Origin: Chloroflexota bacterium
GTDB lineage: Bacteria; Chloroflexota; Dehalococcoidia; SZUA-161; SpSt-899
Assembly: GCA_018725425.1 (NCBI GenBank)
Contig: QLUL01000003.1
Location: forward strand, 1-18,037
Length of the DNA stretch: 18,037 nt
Direction: 5' to 3'
Below, one piece after another: positions 1-6,892 of this stretch (within the stretch, counting starts at the first letter, position 1; every line of letters begins with the position of its first letter). Below the pieces are notes generated by a model. The model had not been told where the DNA came from. It was given only the letters and a program-made list of their open reading frames with translations, and did not search any database. Position numbers and translations under genes: made by a program.

Positions 1-103
1 TTTTAGACTTGAGTATTCCTTGTCGGTCCCACCTTTGGAGGGTTTGAACACTTCTTCTAACCAGTTGTGCGAACTCTTTTGGCGTATAATTCTTTGTATT
101 CAT
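1..103 (-). CDS. IS607-type serine recombinase, 5' end only
   Basis: This is a partial gene that runs off the left edge; 34 codons are visible from an ATG at 103. The peptide reads as a MerR-like helix-turn-helix start (MNTKNYTPKEFAQLV, then SVQTLQRWDRQGIL). The 'xxxPKEFAxLxxxSVxTLQRWDRxGxL' pattern is typical of the N terminus of IS607-family TnpA, a small serine recombinase whose DNA-binding domain precedes the catalytic domain. The catalytic serine region lies outside the window. IS607 elements have no terminal inverted repeats, so the element end cannot be fixed; it probably lies between about 141 and 161, just past the promoter. The family call is firm. Whether the element is intact is unknown. 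Confidence 0.8.
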   Translation of the reverse strand, partial: MNTKNYTPKEFAQLVRRSVQTLQRWDRQGILKSK

Positions 104-111
104 TATGAGCT

Positions 112-140
112 ATTATAACACATAACAAACACAAAGTCAA
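112..140 (-). promoter_or_regulatory. Sigma-70-like promoter of the IS607-type gene
   Basis: On the minus strand there is TTGACT at 140-135, exactly 17 bases, then TATAAT at 117-112. The expected transcription start (about 105) is only a few bases from the ATG at 103, and no Shine-Dalgarno sequence fits between them. The transcript is therefore predicted to be leaderless or nearly so. Confidence 0.75.
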
Positions 141-161
141 CTAATAGTTAAAACTCCTTGA

Positions 162-1466
162 TTAGGTGCACTCCTTCTTTGGACTACCTAAGTATTCACT
201 CACCAGTTCCATGGCGCAGTAACTCCCGCACATGCTGCAGCCACCGCCAGCGGTTGGTCGGCGGGCATGAATCTGGGCTGCCTTTTGGGGGTCAAGGGCG
301 AGTTTGATCTGACTATCCCAGTCGAGCTTCTTCCGTGCGGTGGACATCTGACGATCCCATTCCCGGGCACCCCTGATTCCCTTGACTATATCTCCGGCAT
401 GGGCCGCAATGCGTGCCCCCATCACTCCCTCCCGCACCTCATCGGCATCCGGTAGGCCGAGGTGTTCTGAAGGGGTGACGTAGCACAGGAAGTCGGCGCC
501 GGCGGCAGCGGCCACTGCCCCGCCGATGGCGGCCGTAATGTGATCATGACCAGCAGCTACATCGGTAACCAGCGGCCCGAGCACGTAAAAGGGAGCCCCA
601 TTGCAAACCCGCTTTTGAATCTGGACGTTGGCCGCGATTTGGTCCAGCGGCATGTGTCCCGGCCCTTCGACCATCACCTGGACACCCGCCTCGCGGGCCC
701 TGTCGGCCAGCTCTCCGATGGTCAGAAGCTCTTCGAATTGCGCTCGATCCGAAGCGTCGGCGAGACTTCCGGGACGCAGCCCATCGCCCAAGCTAAGGGT
801 CACATCGAATTCCCTGGCGATCTCCAGCAAGCGGTCGTACTGCTCGTAGAGGGGATTCTCGCGTTCATGGTGTAGTATCCAGCCGATGAGGAAGGATCCA
901 CCTCGGGATACGACATCAGTGAGTCTCCGGTCTCCCTTCAGTCTGGCGATGGTTTTCTGGTTTACCCCGCAGTGTACCGTAACAAAATCCACCCCATCCC
1001 GAGCGTGCTCTTCGATGGCGGCGAACATGTCGTCGGCGGTCATGCTGACAATGGCCCCATGTTTTTCGATGGCCGCAACGGCCGCTTGATAGATGGGAAC
1101 TGTCCCCAGGGGGAGGGGACACTTATCCAGGATGGCCCGACGGATGGCGGTGATTTCGCCGCCAGTGCTCAAATCCATAACCGTATCGGCCCGGGCATCA
1201 ATGCATACTTGCAGCTTTTGGAGTTCCGTTTCGATATCGCCGAAATCGGGAGAGGTGCCGATATTGGCGTTGACCTTGGTGCGAAGCCCCTTGCCGATGC
1301 CGCAGGGATCAAGCCCATGATGATTGACATTGGCCGGGATGACGATCGAACCATCGGCCACGCGCTCGATCAGCAATTCGGGATCCATCCCCTCCTTCTC
1401 AGCCACGATCTTCATCTGAGACGAGAGAACTCCACTTCTTGCCAGTTCCAATTGCGTCACTTTCAC
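162..1466 (-). CDS. thiC: Phosphomethylpyrimidine synthase ThiC (short form)
   Basis: ThiC is the radical-SAM enzyme that rearranges 5-aminoimidazole ribotide into hydroxymethylpyrimidine phosphate for thiamine synthesis. The protein is about 434 aa, the short type that lacks the long N-terminal domain of the E. coli enzyme. Visible family blocks include the N-terminal [35 protein letters not shown] and [17 protein letters not shown]. The C-terminal cluster motif is C410-X2-C413-X3-C417, one residue tighter than the CX2CX4C of the E. coli enzyme; I believe short anaerobe forms look like this. The frame is open up to 1556, but codons upstream of 1466 fall in short tandem repeats. GTG at 1466 (or 1460) follows AGGAG and matches family N termini, so I chose 1466; an ATG at 1484 lacks a Shine-Dalgarno. 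No TPP riboswitch is recognisable upstream. Confidence 0.95.
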   Translation of the reverse strand: MKVTQLELARSGVLSSQMKIVAEKEGMDPELLIERVADGSIVIPANVNHHGLDPCGIGKGLRTKVNANIGTSPDFGDIETELQKLQVCIDARADTVMDLSTGGEITAIRRAILDKCPLPLGTVPIYQAAVAAIEKHGAIVSMTADDMFAAIEEHARDGVDFVTVHCGVNQKTIARLKGDRRLTDVVSRGGSFLIGWILHHERENPLYEQYDRLLEIAREFDVTLSLGDGLRPGSLADASDRAQFEELLTIGELADRAREAGVQVMVEGPGHMPLDQIAANVQIQKRVCNGAPFYVLGPLVTDVAAGHDHITAAIGGAVAAAAGADFLCYVTPSEHLGLPDADEVREGVMGARIAAHAGDIVKGIRGAREWDRQMSTARKKLDWDSQIKLALDPQKAAQIHARRPTAGGGCSMCGSYCAMELVSEYLGSPKKECT

Positions 1467-1503
1467 TCTCTCCTGACCCACCATAACCAACTGGTTTGCC
1501 ACA

Positions 1504-1656
1504 AAGACACCAAAGCACAAAGTTCGGTGATTGGTGATCAGGTTTTTCGATACCAATTACCATTCACCATTCACTAATTACTGCTTCTTATCGCTCTCTA
1601 ACCCTTCGACTTCGATCAGGACAGGCTTTGAACCGTGAACCTTGGAACTTTGAACC
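1504..1656. repeat. Heptad-phased degenerate repeats upstream of thiC
   Basis: Units of 7 bases run in phase: ACCAATT, ACCATTC, ACCATTC, ACTAATT and ACTGCTT at 1552-1586, then TGAACCG, TGAACCT, TGGAACT and TTGAACC at 1629-1656. The stretch at 1526-1539 (GGTGATTGGTGATC) is roughly inverted relative to the first array, so the two could pair. This tract occupies most of the gap between thiC and the glycosylase gene. It argues against translation starting at 1556. Confidence 0.7.
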
Positions 1657-1729
1657 TGAGTAGAGACTATATTGACTATATACCACAGGGGAAAGGATTG
1701 CAAATGGCGCCAGACGTGACTGTCAGTCT

Positions 1730-2380
1730 TTAGAACTGGCATAAATCACTCAAGCAGCAGTGATGACAAAGGGGAGATGTCTTGCACGCCTCTTTGCCGT
1801 GCCGGACAAGCAGGGCATGGTATTCGTTGTAGAGCTTCTCATCGGAAGGGAGATTCTCCATGAACAGCGCCTGCAGGGCAGCATAGTTGCCTTCATCAGC
1901 GGTCAGTCCTATCCGACTCATGATGCGGCGTGTATAGGCATCGATGACGAATATCGGCTTTCGGGCAGCGTAGAGGATTATGGAATCGGCAGTCTCCTGC
2001 CCGATCCCATAGATGGAGAGAAGCTCGCGGCGAAGTGCATCTATGTCGAGAGCCAACATCCCTTCTAATGACCCCCCATAGCTTGCGCCCAGCCGCTCAA
2101 CGAACGCCTTAATCTTGCGTGCCTTGGCATTATAGTAGCCTGAGGGATGAATGAAACGAGCCAGGTCATCAATTGGGATTCGATTCAAGGTGGCGGGGTT
2201 CAGAGCTCCGGCTTCCTTTAGATTGATGATGGCCTGTTCCACGTTTGCCCAGGCCGCGGATTGTGTCAGGATAGCCCCGATAATCACCTCGAAGGGCTCA
2301 TCGGCTGGCCACCAGTGCTGTAGGCCGTAGCGATCCAGAAGCCGCCGGTATATCTGCTCCAGGCTTTGCCGAATATACAT
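1730..2380 (-). CDS. Endonuclease III-related DNA glycosylase (MagIII-like)
   Basis: A 216-aa HhH-GPD DNA glycosylase predicted to remove damaged bases. The helix-hairpin-helix is at about 119-137 (LLSIYGIGQETADSI). The catalytic aspartate is D147 in VIDAYTRRI. A C-terminal [4Fe-4S] loop is formed by C199, C205, C208 and C214 (CX5CX2CX5C). The lyase lysine of endonuclease III (K120 in E. coli Nth, in GVGRKTA) is replaced by E129 (GIGQETA). This is the pattern of monofunctional MagIII/COG2231-type enzymes that act on alkylated purines, so an AP-lyase activity is not expected. The ATG at 2380 has no strong Shine-Dalgarno; it sits directly beside a repeat tract. Confidence 0.85.
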   Translation of the reverse strand: MYIRQSLEQIYRRLLDRYGLQHWWPADEPFEVIIGAILTQSAAWANVEQAIINLKEAGALNPATLNRIPIDDLARFIHPSGYYNAKARKIKAFVERLGASYGGSLEGMLALDIDALRRELLSIYGIGQETADSIILYAARKPIFVIDAYTRRIMSRIGLTADEGNYAALQALFMENLPSDEKLYNEYHALLVRHGKEACKTSPLCHHCCLSDLCQF

Positions 2381-2381
2381 T

Positions 2382-2490
2382 AGTAAGCGTTCAACCGTTA
2401 GCTCTCAGCCATCAGGAGTGGAGTTCTGTTCTGCCTAAAGTCCCTACCTGTAATTGCTGAATGCTGACCGCTGATAGCTGAAGGCTTACT
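2382..2490. repeat. Heptad-phased inverted repeat between glycosylase and perR-like genes
   Basis: The left array is AGTAAGC, GTTCAAC, CGTTAGC, TCTCAGC, CATCAGG at 2382-2416. The right array is GCTGAAT, GCTGACC, GCTGATA, GCTGAAG, GCTTACT at 2456-2490. The reverse complement of the right array matches the left array in the same 7-base phase. The outermost heptads are exact complements (AGTAAGC and GCTTACT) and the inner ones are degenerate. The whole could fold as one imperfect hairpin with a loop of about 39 bases. Confidence 0.75.
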
Positions 2491-2595
2491 AATATTGTAA
2501 GCATAACCGCTGCCGATTTTCAATTGAAGTTACAATTAAAATCCAGCACGAAGTCAAGTCATGACCGAATCTCAAAAGTACTCGACAACATCGCC

Positions 2596-2624
2596 TTGAC
2601 AAAAAGGCCAAGGTGTTGTAATAT
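2596..2624 (+). promoter_or_regulatory. Promoter of the perR-like gene
   Basis: TTGACA at 2596-2601 is followed 17 bases later by TAATAT at 2619-2624, with TG immediately before the -10. An alternative TATAAT at 2622-2627 would need a 20-base spacer. The predicted leader before the ATG at 2644 is only about 13 bases and shows no Shine-Dalgarno. Confidence 0.65.
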
Positions 2625-2645
2625 AATAATAACAATTACTATTAT
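2623..2645. promoter_or_regulatory. Fur/PerR-type operator overlapping -10 and start codon
   Basis: A 23-base AT-rich imperfect palindrome. The arms are ATAATA.TAA and TTA.TATTAT, with mismatches only at the central three bases and one symmetric pair. The spacing resembles Fur-family boxes. It covers the -10 element, the start site and the ATG, so bound repressor would block its own transcription. Confidence 0.65.
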
Positions 2646-3051
2646 GTCGAGAAGTTCAAAGCAAAAAGAGGCTATGCTGAGGATTTTGCGGAGGACAACT
2701 TCCCACCCCTCGGTCGACTGGATCTACGAGGAGGTGCGCAGGGAGATACCGAATATCAGCCTGGGCACGATCTATCGCAACCTCAACATGCTTAAAGCGG
2801 AAGGTGCCATTATTGAGTTGAGCTTTGGCGGTGCTCCCACCCGATACGACGGCAACTGCCAGCCCCATTACCACTTTAGATGCATCAAATGTGGGCGTGT
2901 CTGCGATATTGATGGGCAAGTGAATGGCGATCTCGATAAGAGGGTGGCGGAGGATTCTGGTCTTGAGGTTTTGGGCCATCGCCTGGAATTCTACGGATTC
3001 TGCCAGGATTGCGGGGGATGTAAGGAGTCGAATGCTCATCCTGATCGATAG
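2644..3051 (+). CDS. perR: Fur-family peroxide-sensing repressor, PerR-like
   Basis: A 135-aa Fur-family metalloregulator. The N-terminal winged helix (about 1-65) includes LGTIYRNLNML, the family recognition helix. All five regulatory metal ligands known from B. subtilis PerR align: H21 (SHPSVDW), D69 (RYD), H75 and H77 (HYH), and D88 (VCDID). The aspartate at the last position distinguishes PerR from Fur. The structural zinc site is C80, C83, C120 and C123. In PerR, Fe(II)-bound protein is oxidised at the histidines by H2O2 and releases DNA. I chose the ATG at 2644 because homology begins there; the frame is open upstream but that part is promoter and operator. Its neighbours are redox and peroxide-reduction genes, which fits the role. 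PerR is preferred over Fur or Zur on the ligands. Confidence 0.85.
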   Translation: MSRSSKQKEAMLRILRRTTSHPSVDWIYEEVRREIPNISLGTIYRNLNMLKAEGAIIELSFGGAPTRYDGNCQPHYHFRCIKCGRVCDIDGQVNGDLDKRVAEDSGLEVLGHRLEFYGFCQDCGGCKESNAHPDR

Positions 3052-3075
3052 GCAATCGGAGGAAAGGAGAAAGAT

Positions 3076-3318
3076 ATGGGCGCAGAAAAGGCAGTAAGAA
3101 TCTATTCCACTCCCACCTGCCCCTGGTGCAAGAAGGCCAAGAGTTTCTTGGACAAAAATGGCATTCCGTATCAGGACTTGAATGTAGCCGTAGATAAAGT
3201 TGCCCGGGACGAGATGATCAAGAAGTCAGGCCAGATGGGCGTGCCGGTACTGGAGATAGATGGTGATATTGTGATCGGCTTCAATCAAGAGCAGTTGAAG
3301 GAGAAGCTGGGACTCTAA
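3076..3318 (+). CDS. Glutaredoxin-like thiol oxidoreductase
   Basis: An 80-aa single-domain thioredoxin-fold protein with the redox motif C15-P-W-C18 preceded by YSTPT. The cis-proline is P57 in GVPVLEIDG, and a GF.. segment follows near residue 68. Length and motif fit the small glutaredoxin-like/NrdH-type proteins of anaerobes that shuttle electrons from a flavin disulfide reductase to targets. It lies 24 bases after the perR-like gene and is preceded by a good Shine-Dalgarno (GGAGGAAAGGAG). The reductase gene follows 71 bases downstream and is its likely electron donor. Confidence 0.9.
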   Translation: MGAEKAVRIYSTPTCPWCKKAKSFLDKNGIPYQDLNVAVDKVARDEMIKKSGQMGVPVLEIDGDIVIGFNQEQLKEKLGL

Positions 3319-3389
3319 ATAAAGCGCAGAGGCAGATTACGGGAGTTTTTAGAGTTGCCTTGAATATGTTATAGCTTAAGGAGAGGGCG

Positions 3390-4298
3390 ATGTATGAGCT
3401 AATTATCGTCGGTGGTGGGCCGGCGGGAATGACGGCTGCGGTCTATGCAGCCCGGAAGAGAATTGAGACCCTGCTCCTGAGCAAGGACATCGGGGGACAG
3501 GTGGTCTGGACCATGGGGATTGAGAACTACATGGGCTACCAGTTCATTGAGGGCTCGGAGCTGATGCAGAAGTTCGAGGAGCAGGTGAGGCAATTTCCCC
3601 TGGAGATGAAGATCGGGCCCGGTGCTACGCACATAAGGAAAATAGATGGCGGGTTTGAGGTTGAGGCCAATGATGGTGCAACCTATCAAGCGAAGGCGCT
3701 GATTGTCGCCACCGGAAAGCGGCCTCGCCCGCTGAATGTCCCCGGCGAGGAAAGGCTCCGAGGCAGAGGAGTGACCTACTGTTCCATCTGCGATGGCCCC
3801 ATATTTGCCGGCCAGAGGGTGGCGGTAATCGGCGGGGGGAACTCTGCTCTGGGAGCCGCCGAGGAAATGGTCAAGATAGCCGAGCATGTAGACCTGGTGT
3901 CCATCACGCCCCTCACGGGAGACCAGGTGCTCATAGACAAGATATCCCCAGCGCCGAATCTCAGCCTCTTCCTGGAATATGAAGTGTTAGAGATAGTGGG
4001 AAGGGATCGGGTGGAGGGCATTACTATTAGAGACCTTCAGAGTAAGGAGACGCATGAACTGGCTGTCGGCGGTATTTTTGTCGAGATCGGGCTAATCCCG
4101 AATTCAGATCTGGCCAGGGATGTGGTCAATCGCAACAGGGCAGGGGAGATCGAGGTCAATTATGGCAATGAGACGAACGTCGCCGGCCTTTTCGCCGCCG
4201 GCGACGTGACCAATGTTCCTGAGAAGCAGATTGTCATTGCTGCAGGGGAAGGAGCTAAGGCGTCACTTGCGGCACATCGCTATTTGCAGAGGATCTAG
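3390..4298 (+). CDS. Thioredoxin reductase-family flavoprotein, AhpF-like
   Basis: A 302-aa FAD disulfide reductase. An FAD-binding GGGPAG lies at 8-13, the redox pair is C131-S-I-C134 in YCSICDGPIF, the second Rossmann fold has GGGNSALGAAEEM (148-160), and the C-terminal FAD motif is LFAAGDVTNVP. The HRR motif that binds the NADPH 2'-phosphate in E. coli TrxB (IVHRRD) is absent; the segment here is VDLVSITPLTGDQVLIDKI. This segment, together with GIFVEIGLIPN and QIVIAAGEGAKASL, resembles the core of AhpF, which uses NADH. The N-terminal thioredoxin-like domains of AhpF are missing, so the upstream glutaredoxin may act in trans. Product name by family is secure; the NADH preference is inferred. 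Confidence 0.9.
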   Translation: MYELIIVGGGPAGMTAAVYAARKRIETLLLSKDIGGQVVWTMGIENYMGYQFIEGSELMQKFEEQVRQFPLEMKIGPGATHIRKIDGGFEVEANDGATYQAKALIVATGKRPRPLNVPGEERLRGRGVTYCSICDGPIFAGQRVAVIGGGNSALGAAEEMVKIAEHVDLVSITPLTGDQVLIDKISPAPNLSLFLEYEVLEIVGRDRVEGITIRDLQSKETHELAVGGIFVEIGLIPNSDLARDVVNRNRAGEIEVNYGNETNVAGLFAAGDVTNVPEKQIVIAAGEGAKASLAAHRYLQRI

Positions 4299-4352
4299 CA
4301 GCTAAAGCGATTGCTGGCTGCTGAACTGCCAGAACATCAGGAGGTGATAACG

Positions 4353-4580
4353 ATGTTTGAAAAGTGTCCAGGCTCAGCTGATGTGCGAACACCTACGATT
4401 ACCATAAAGAAGTGCCCCGAATGTGGTGAAGAAATAGAGATCTTCTCCAATGAGATGCAGGTAGCATGTAGCAACTGCGGATTTACCGCTTACAGTGACT
4501 TAGAGTCCTGTGTCCAGTGGTGTAAGTATGCCATAGAGTGTGTCGGGGAAGAAGTCTACCAAAAACTGAAAAAGGAGTAA
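4353..4580 (+). CDS. Small zinc-ribbon protein, unknown role
   Basis: A 75-aa protein I cannot assign to a pathway. A zinc ribbon is formed by CPECGEEIEI (C33 and C36 by eye) and CSNCGFTAY. A C-terminal stretch, ESCVQWCKYAIECVGEE, carries three more cysteines in a CX3CX6C pattern that I have seen in small clostridial and archaeal proteins of unknown function. I chose the ATG at 4353 because AGGAGGTGAT, a near-perfect Shine-Dalgarno, precedes it; the frame stays open to 4311. The gene sits between the disulfide reductase and the iron-sulfur flavoprotein, 12 bases from the latter, so it is probably cotranscribed. Confidence 0.75.
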   Translation: MFEKCPGSADVRTPTITIKKCPECGEEIEIFSNEMQVACSNCGFTAYSDLESCVQWCKYAIECVGEEVYQKLKKE

Positions 4581-4592
4581 TGGCGGCGCACC

Positions 4593-5177
4593 ATGAAAGT
4601 CCTTGGCATCGCCGGCAGCCCGCGGCGTGGTGGCAACACCGATCTACTGCTGGAGCAGGCAGTGGCAGGAGCAAGGGGTGCCGGTGCCGAAACGGAAGTC
4701 GTGGTGCTGCATGGCCTCAATATTTTCCCTTGCAGGCACTGCGGCGGTTGTCTGGAAGACGGACGGTGTGTCATCGAGGACGATATGCAGTGGATATACA
4801 CCAGGCTCCGGGAGTCCGATCGGCTGATTATTGCCTCCCCGGTGTTCTTCATGGGACTCACCGCCCAGACCAAGATGATGATCGATCGCTGCCAGGCGCT
4901 CTGGGCGATGAAATACGTATTGAAACGACCGGTGGCGATAAGCCCTGGTCGGGAGCGCAAAGGACTTTTCATCTCCGTAGGGGGAACCGGGTTCTCTAAG
5001 CTCTTTCAGCCCTCGCTGGCCACGATCAAGAGTTTTTTCATCGTGCTTGATATGGTGCTGGCGGGAGAAGTCACCTTCGCCATGATAGATGAGAAAGAAG
5101 CCATAAAGGAGCATCCGACTGCCTTGCAAGATGCCTTCGACGCCGGCAAGAGGCTGGCATCGAGTATCGAGTATTGA
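4593..5177 (+). CDS. Iron-sulfur flavoprotein (Isf-type NAD(P)H/FMN reductase family)
   Basis: A 194-aa flavodoxin-fold protein. The FMN phosphate loop is GSPRRGGNTD (8-17), and SPVFFMGLTAQTKMMIDR matches the NADPH-dependent FMN reductase family. A compact cysteine motif C47-X2-C50-X2-C53-X5-C59 (PCRHCGGCLEDGRC) is the [4Fe-4S] signature of Isf, first described in Methanosarcina and implicated in O2/H2O2 reduction. The position inside a peroxide-defence cluster agrees with that role. The stop codon lies within a tandem heptamer repeat, so the last few residues (SSIEY) are encoded by repeat DNA. The start ATG has only a weak GC-rich Shine-Dalgarno. Confidence 0.85.
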   Translation: MKVLGIAGSPRRGGNTDLLLEQAVAGARGAGAETEVVVLHGLNIFPCRHCGGCLEDGRCVIEDDMQWIYTRLRESDRLIIASPVFFMGLTAQTKMMIDRCQALWAMKYVLKRPVAISPGRERKGLFISVGGTGFSKLFQPSLATIKSFFIVLDMVLAGEVTFAMIDEKEAIKEHPTALQDAFDAGKRLASSIEY

Positions 5178-5273
5178 GTATTGAGTATCGAGTATTGAGC
5201 TTTGAGGAGTATCGAGAGGGGAAGGGGAGAGGCCTCGAAACTCAGAACTCTAAACTCAATGACTCTAGACTCC
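5162..5273. repeat. Heptad-phased inverted repeat between isf-like and iscS genes
   Basis: Perfect tandem heptamers GAGTATC, GAGTATT, GAGTATT, GAGTATC, GAGTATT occupy 5162-5196, followed by GAGCTTT and another GAGTATC at 5207-5213. At 5239-5273 degenerate units of opposite sense follow (AACTCAG, AACTCTA, AACTCAA, TGACTCT, AGACTCC). Their reverse complement contains the same GAGT core in 7-base phase, so the halves can pair imperfectly. The array begins inside the upstream coding region. Confidence 0.8.
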
Positions 5274-5289
5274 CCGAGAGGATAATCGA

Positions 5290-6477
5290 ATGAGGAAGGT
5301 GTACCTCGATAACATTGCCGCAACTCCTCTGCATCCGGAGGTACTGGAAGCGATGCTTCCGTATCTCAGGGATACCTATGGAAATCCCCAATCGATTCAC
5401 GGCTGGGGAGATGCTGCGAGGGAGGCGATAGAGGGAGCCCGAGCTAAGTTAGCCGATCTGATTGGAGGCCAGGCCGAGGAGATAATCTTCACCAGCGGCG
5501 GCACTGAGTCGAACAACTTCGCCATCAAGGGCCTGGCTCAGGCATACCAGGCGAGGGGCAAACACATCGTAATATCGGCCATCGAGCATTTCTCGGTGTT
5601 GCACTCGGCCAGAACCCTGGAGAAGTGGGGCTTCGCGGTGACTAGCGTTCCGGTGGACGGTTACGGGTTGGTCAAGCTGGATGAACTGACTAAGAGCATC
5701 CGGGAAGACACCATTATCGTTTCCATCATGCATGCCAATGCCGAGGTGGGTACGATTCAGAATATCGAGGAAATAGCGAAGCTGTTGAAAGGTAGGGGGA
5801 TCGTATTTCATACCGATGCGGTGGCATCTGTGGGGAATATACCCGTGGATGTCAAGGACATCGGAGTCGATGCCCTCAGCCTTGCAGCGAACCAATTCTA
5901 CGGTCCCAAGGGAGCCGGGGCGCTGTGGGTTCGCAAGGGAGTGCGCATCATTCCCCTGCTCGATGGAGGGGTGCAGGAGGGGGGGAGGCGAGCGGGAACC
6001 GAGGATGTGCCCGCAATCGTTGGAATGGGGAAGGCCGCAGAGCTGGCACAGATGGATATGCCTTATAGAACAGGGTATCTATCCGGCCTGCGCCAACGAT
6101 TGATCGAAGGTATGACCTCTCGCATCGGGCATGTCCTCCCCACCGGTCACCCGGATAATCGACTCCCCGGGAATGCCAGCTTCTGCATCGAATTCATTGA
6201 AGGAGAGGCTATGCTTATGCTACTATCAAGCAGAGGCATTGCTGCTTCCAGCGGCTCTGCCTGCACCTCCAGGGCACTCAAAGCCTCCCATGTGCTAACT
6301 GCCATGAGGATTCCCCCGGAGATAGCGCAGAGTTCACTCCTTTTTACCCTTATGCGGGACAACACCGAGGAAGACATTGAATACGTCCTGGAGACCATGA
6401 TGCCCATCGTTGACCGATTGAGGCAGATGTCGCCTCTTTACGCCAAATTTCTCAAGAAGCACAGTGGAGGGAGATAG
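5290..6477 (+). CDS. iscS: Cysteine desulfurase homologue (IscS/NifS) lacking the PLP lysine
   Basis: A 395-aa class V aminotransferase-fold protein, full length for NifS/IscS. Retained: SGGTESNN at the phosphate-binding loop, the ring-stacking H100 (SAIEH), D176 (HTDA), and the mobile-loop persulfide cysteine C325 (SSGSACTS). Lost: the segment that reads S-x-H-K in active enzymes (FSGHKIYGPKG in E. coli IscS) is [11 protein letters not shown] here. The PLP lysine is Q202 (codon CAA at 5893-5895), the preceding His is N201, and Ser is A199. The PLP-contacting Gln after the Asp is A179. Schiff-base chemistry therefore looks impossible. Archaeoglobus fulgidus IscS is a known lysine-less, desulfurase-inactive homologue. 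The gene is one base from iscU, so a role as IscU partner is likely. Start ATG follows GAGAGG by eight bases. Confidence 0.9.
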   Translation: MRKVYLDNIAATPLHPEVLEAMLPYLRDTYGNPQSIHGWGDAAREAIEGARAKLADLIGGQAEEIIFTSGGTESNNFAIKGLAQAYQARGKHIVISAIEHFSVLHSARTLEKWGFAVTSVPVDGYGLVKLDELTKSIREDTIIVSIMHANAEVGTIQNIEEIAKLLKGRGIVFHTDAVASVGNIPVDVKDIGVDALSLAANQFYGPKGAGALWVRKGVRIIPLLDGGVQEGGRRAGTEDVPAIVGMGKAAELAQMDMPYRTGYLSGLRQRLIEGMTSRIGHVLPTGHPDNRLPGNASFCIEFIEGEAMLMLLSSRGIAASSGSACTSRALKASHVLTAMRIPPEIAQSSLLFTLMRDNTEEDIEYVLETMMPIVDRLRQMSPLYAKFLKKHSGGR

Positions 6478-6478
6478 G

Positions 6479-6892
6479 ATGCCCATTTACAGCGACAAAG
6501 TTATGGACCACTTCATGAATCCCCGCAATGTAGGAGAGATAGAGGATGCCGATGGCATCGGTGAAGAGGGTAACCCGGTATGCGGGGATATGATGACCTT
6601 CTATATCAAGGTCGAGGACAATCACCTCAGCGATATAAAGTTCAAGACCTTCGGCTGCGGTGCCGCCATCGCGGTCTCCAGCATCGTAAGTGAGATGGCC
6701 AGGGGGAAAACCCTGGAGGAGGCGAGGAAGATTACCCCGGCGCTGGTGGCGGAAGAACTTCAGGGATTGCCCAAGAATAAGCATCACTGTTCCAACCTTG
6801 GCGCCCAGGCGCTGAATAAGGCCATTGACGACTACCTCAGCAGGCAGGGAAAGCAGATGAAAACTAAAAGGAGGGGAAAGAGAAATGGCTGA
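6479..6892 (+). CDS. iscU: Fe-S cluster assembly scaffold IscU
   Basis: A 137-aa IscU/NifU-N protein, the scaffold on which [2Fe-2S] clusters are built. The three ligand cysteines are present: C35 (NPVCGD), C60 (FGCGAA) and C104 (HHCSNLG). The aspartate D37 next to the first cysteine, which promotes cluster transfer, is also present. The ATG at 6479 follows the iscS stop by one base, with GGAGG inside the iscS end, so translation is probably coupled. A lysine/arginine-rich tail (about 126-137) is longer than usual. The scaffold looks intact even though its sulfur-donor partner lacks the PLP lysine. Confidence 0.95.
   Translation: MPIYSDKVMDHFMNPRNVGEIEDADGIGEEGNPVCGDMMTFYIKVEDNHLSDIKFKTFGCGAAIAVSSIVSEMARGKTLEEARKITPALVAEELQGLPKNKHHCSNLGAQALNKAIDDYLSRQGKQMKTKRRGKRNG

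Noticed and set aside
972..1577. A 201-codon plus-strand open frame antisense to thiC
   Set aside because: It is a shadow of the high-GC thiC coding frame, has no recognisable domain and no Shine-Dalgarno.
1467..1730. TPP riboswitch upstream of thiC
   Set aside because: I looked on the minus strand for the conserved CTGAGA and ACCTGA...GGATAATGCC segments and did not find them; the region is repeat DNA.
2524..2643. N-terminal extension of the PerR-like protein
   Set aside because: The open frame covers the promoter and operator; family homology starts at the ATG at 2644.
5162..5273. CRISPR array
   Set aside because: Repeat units are 7 bases and directly adjacent, with no spacers and no cas genes.
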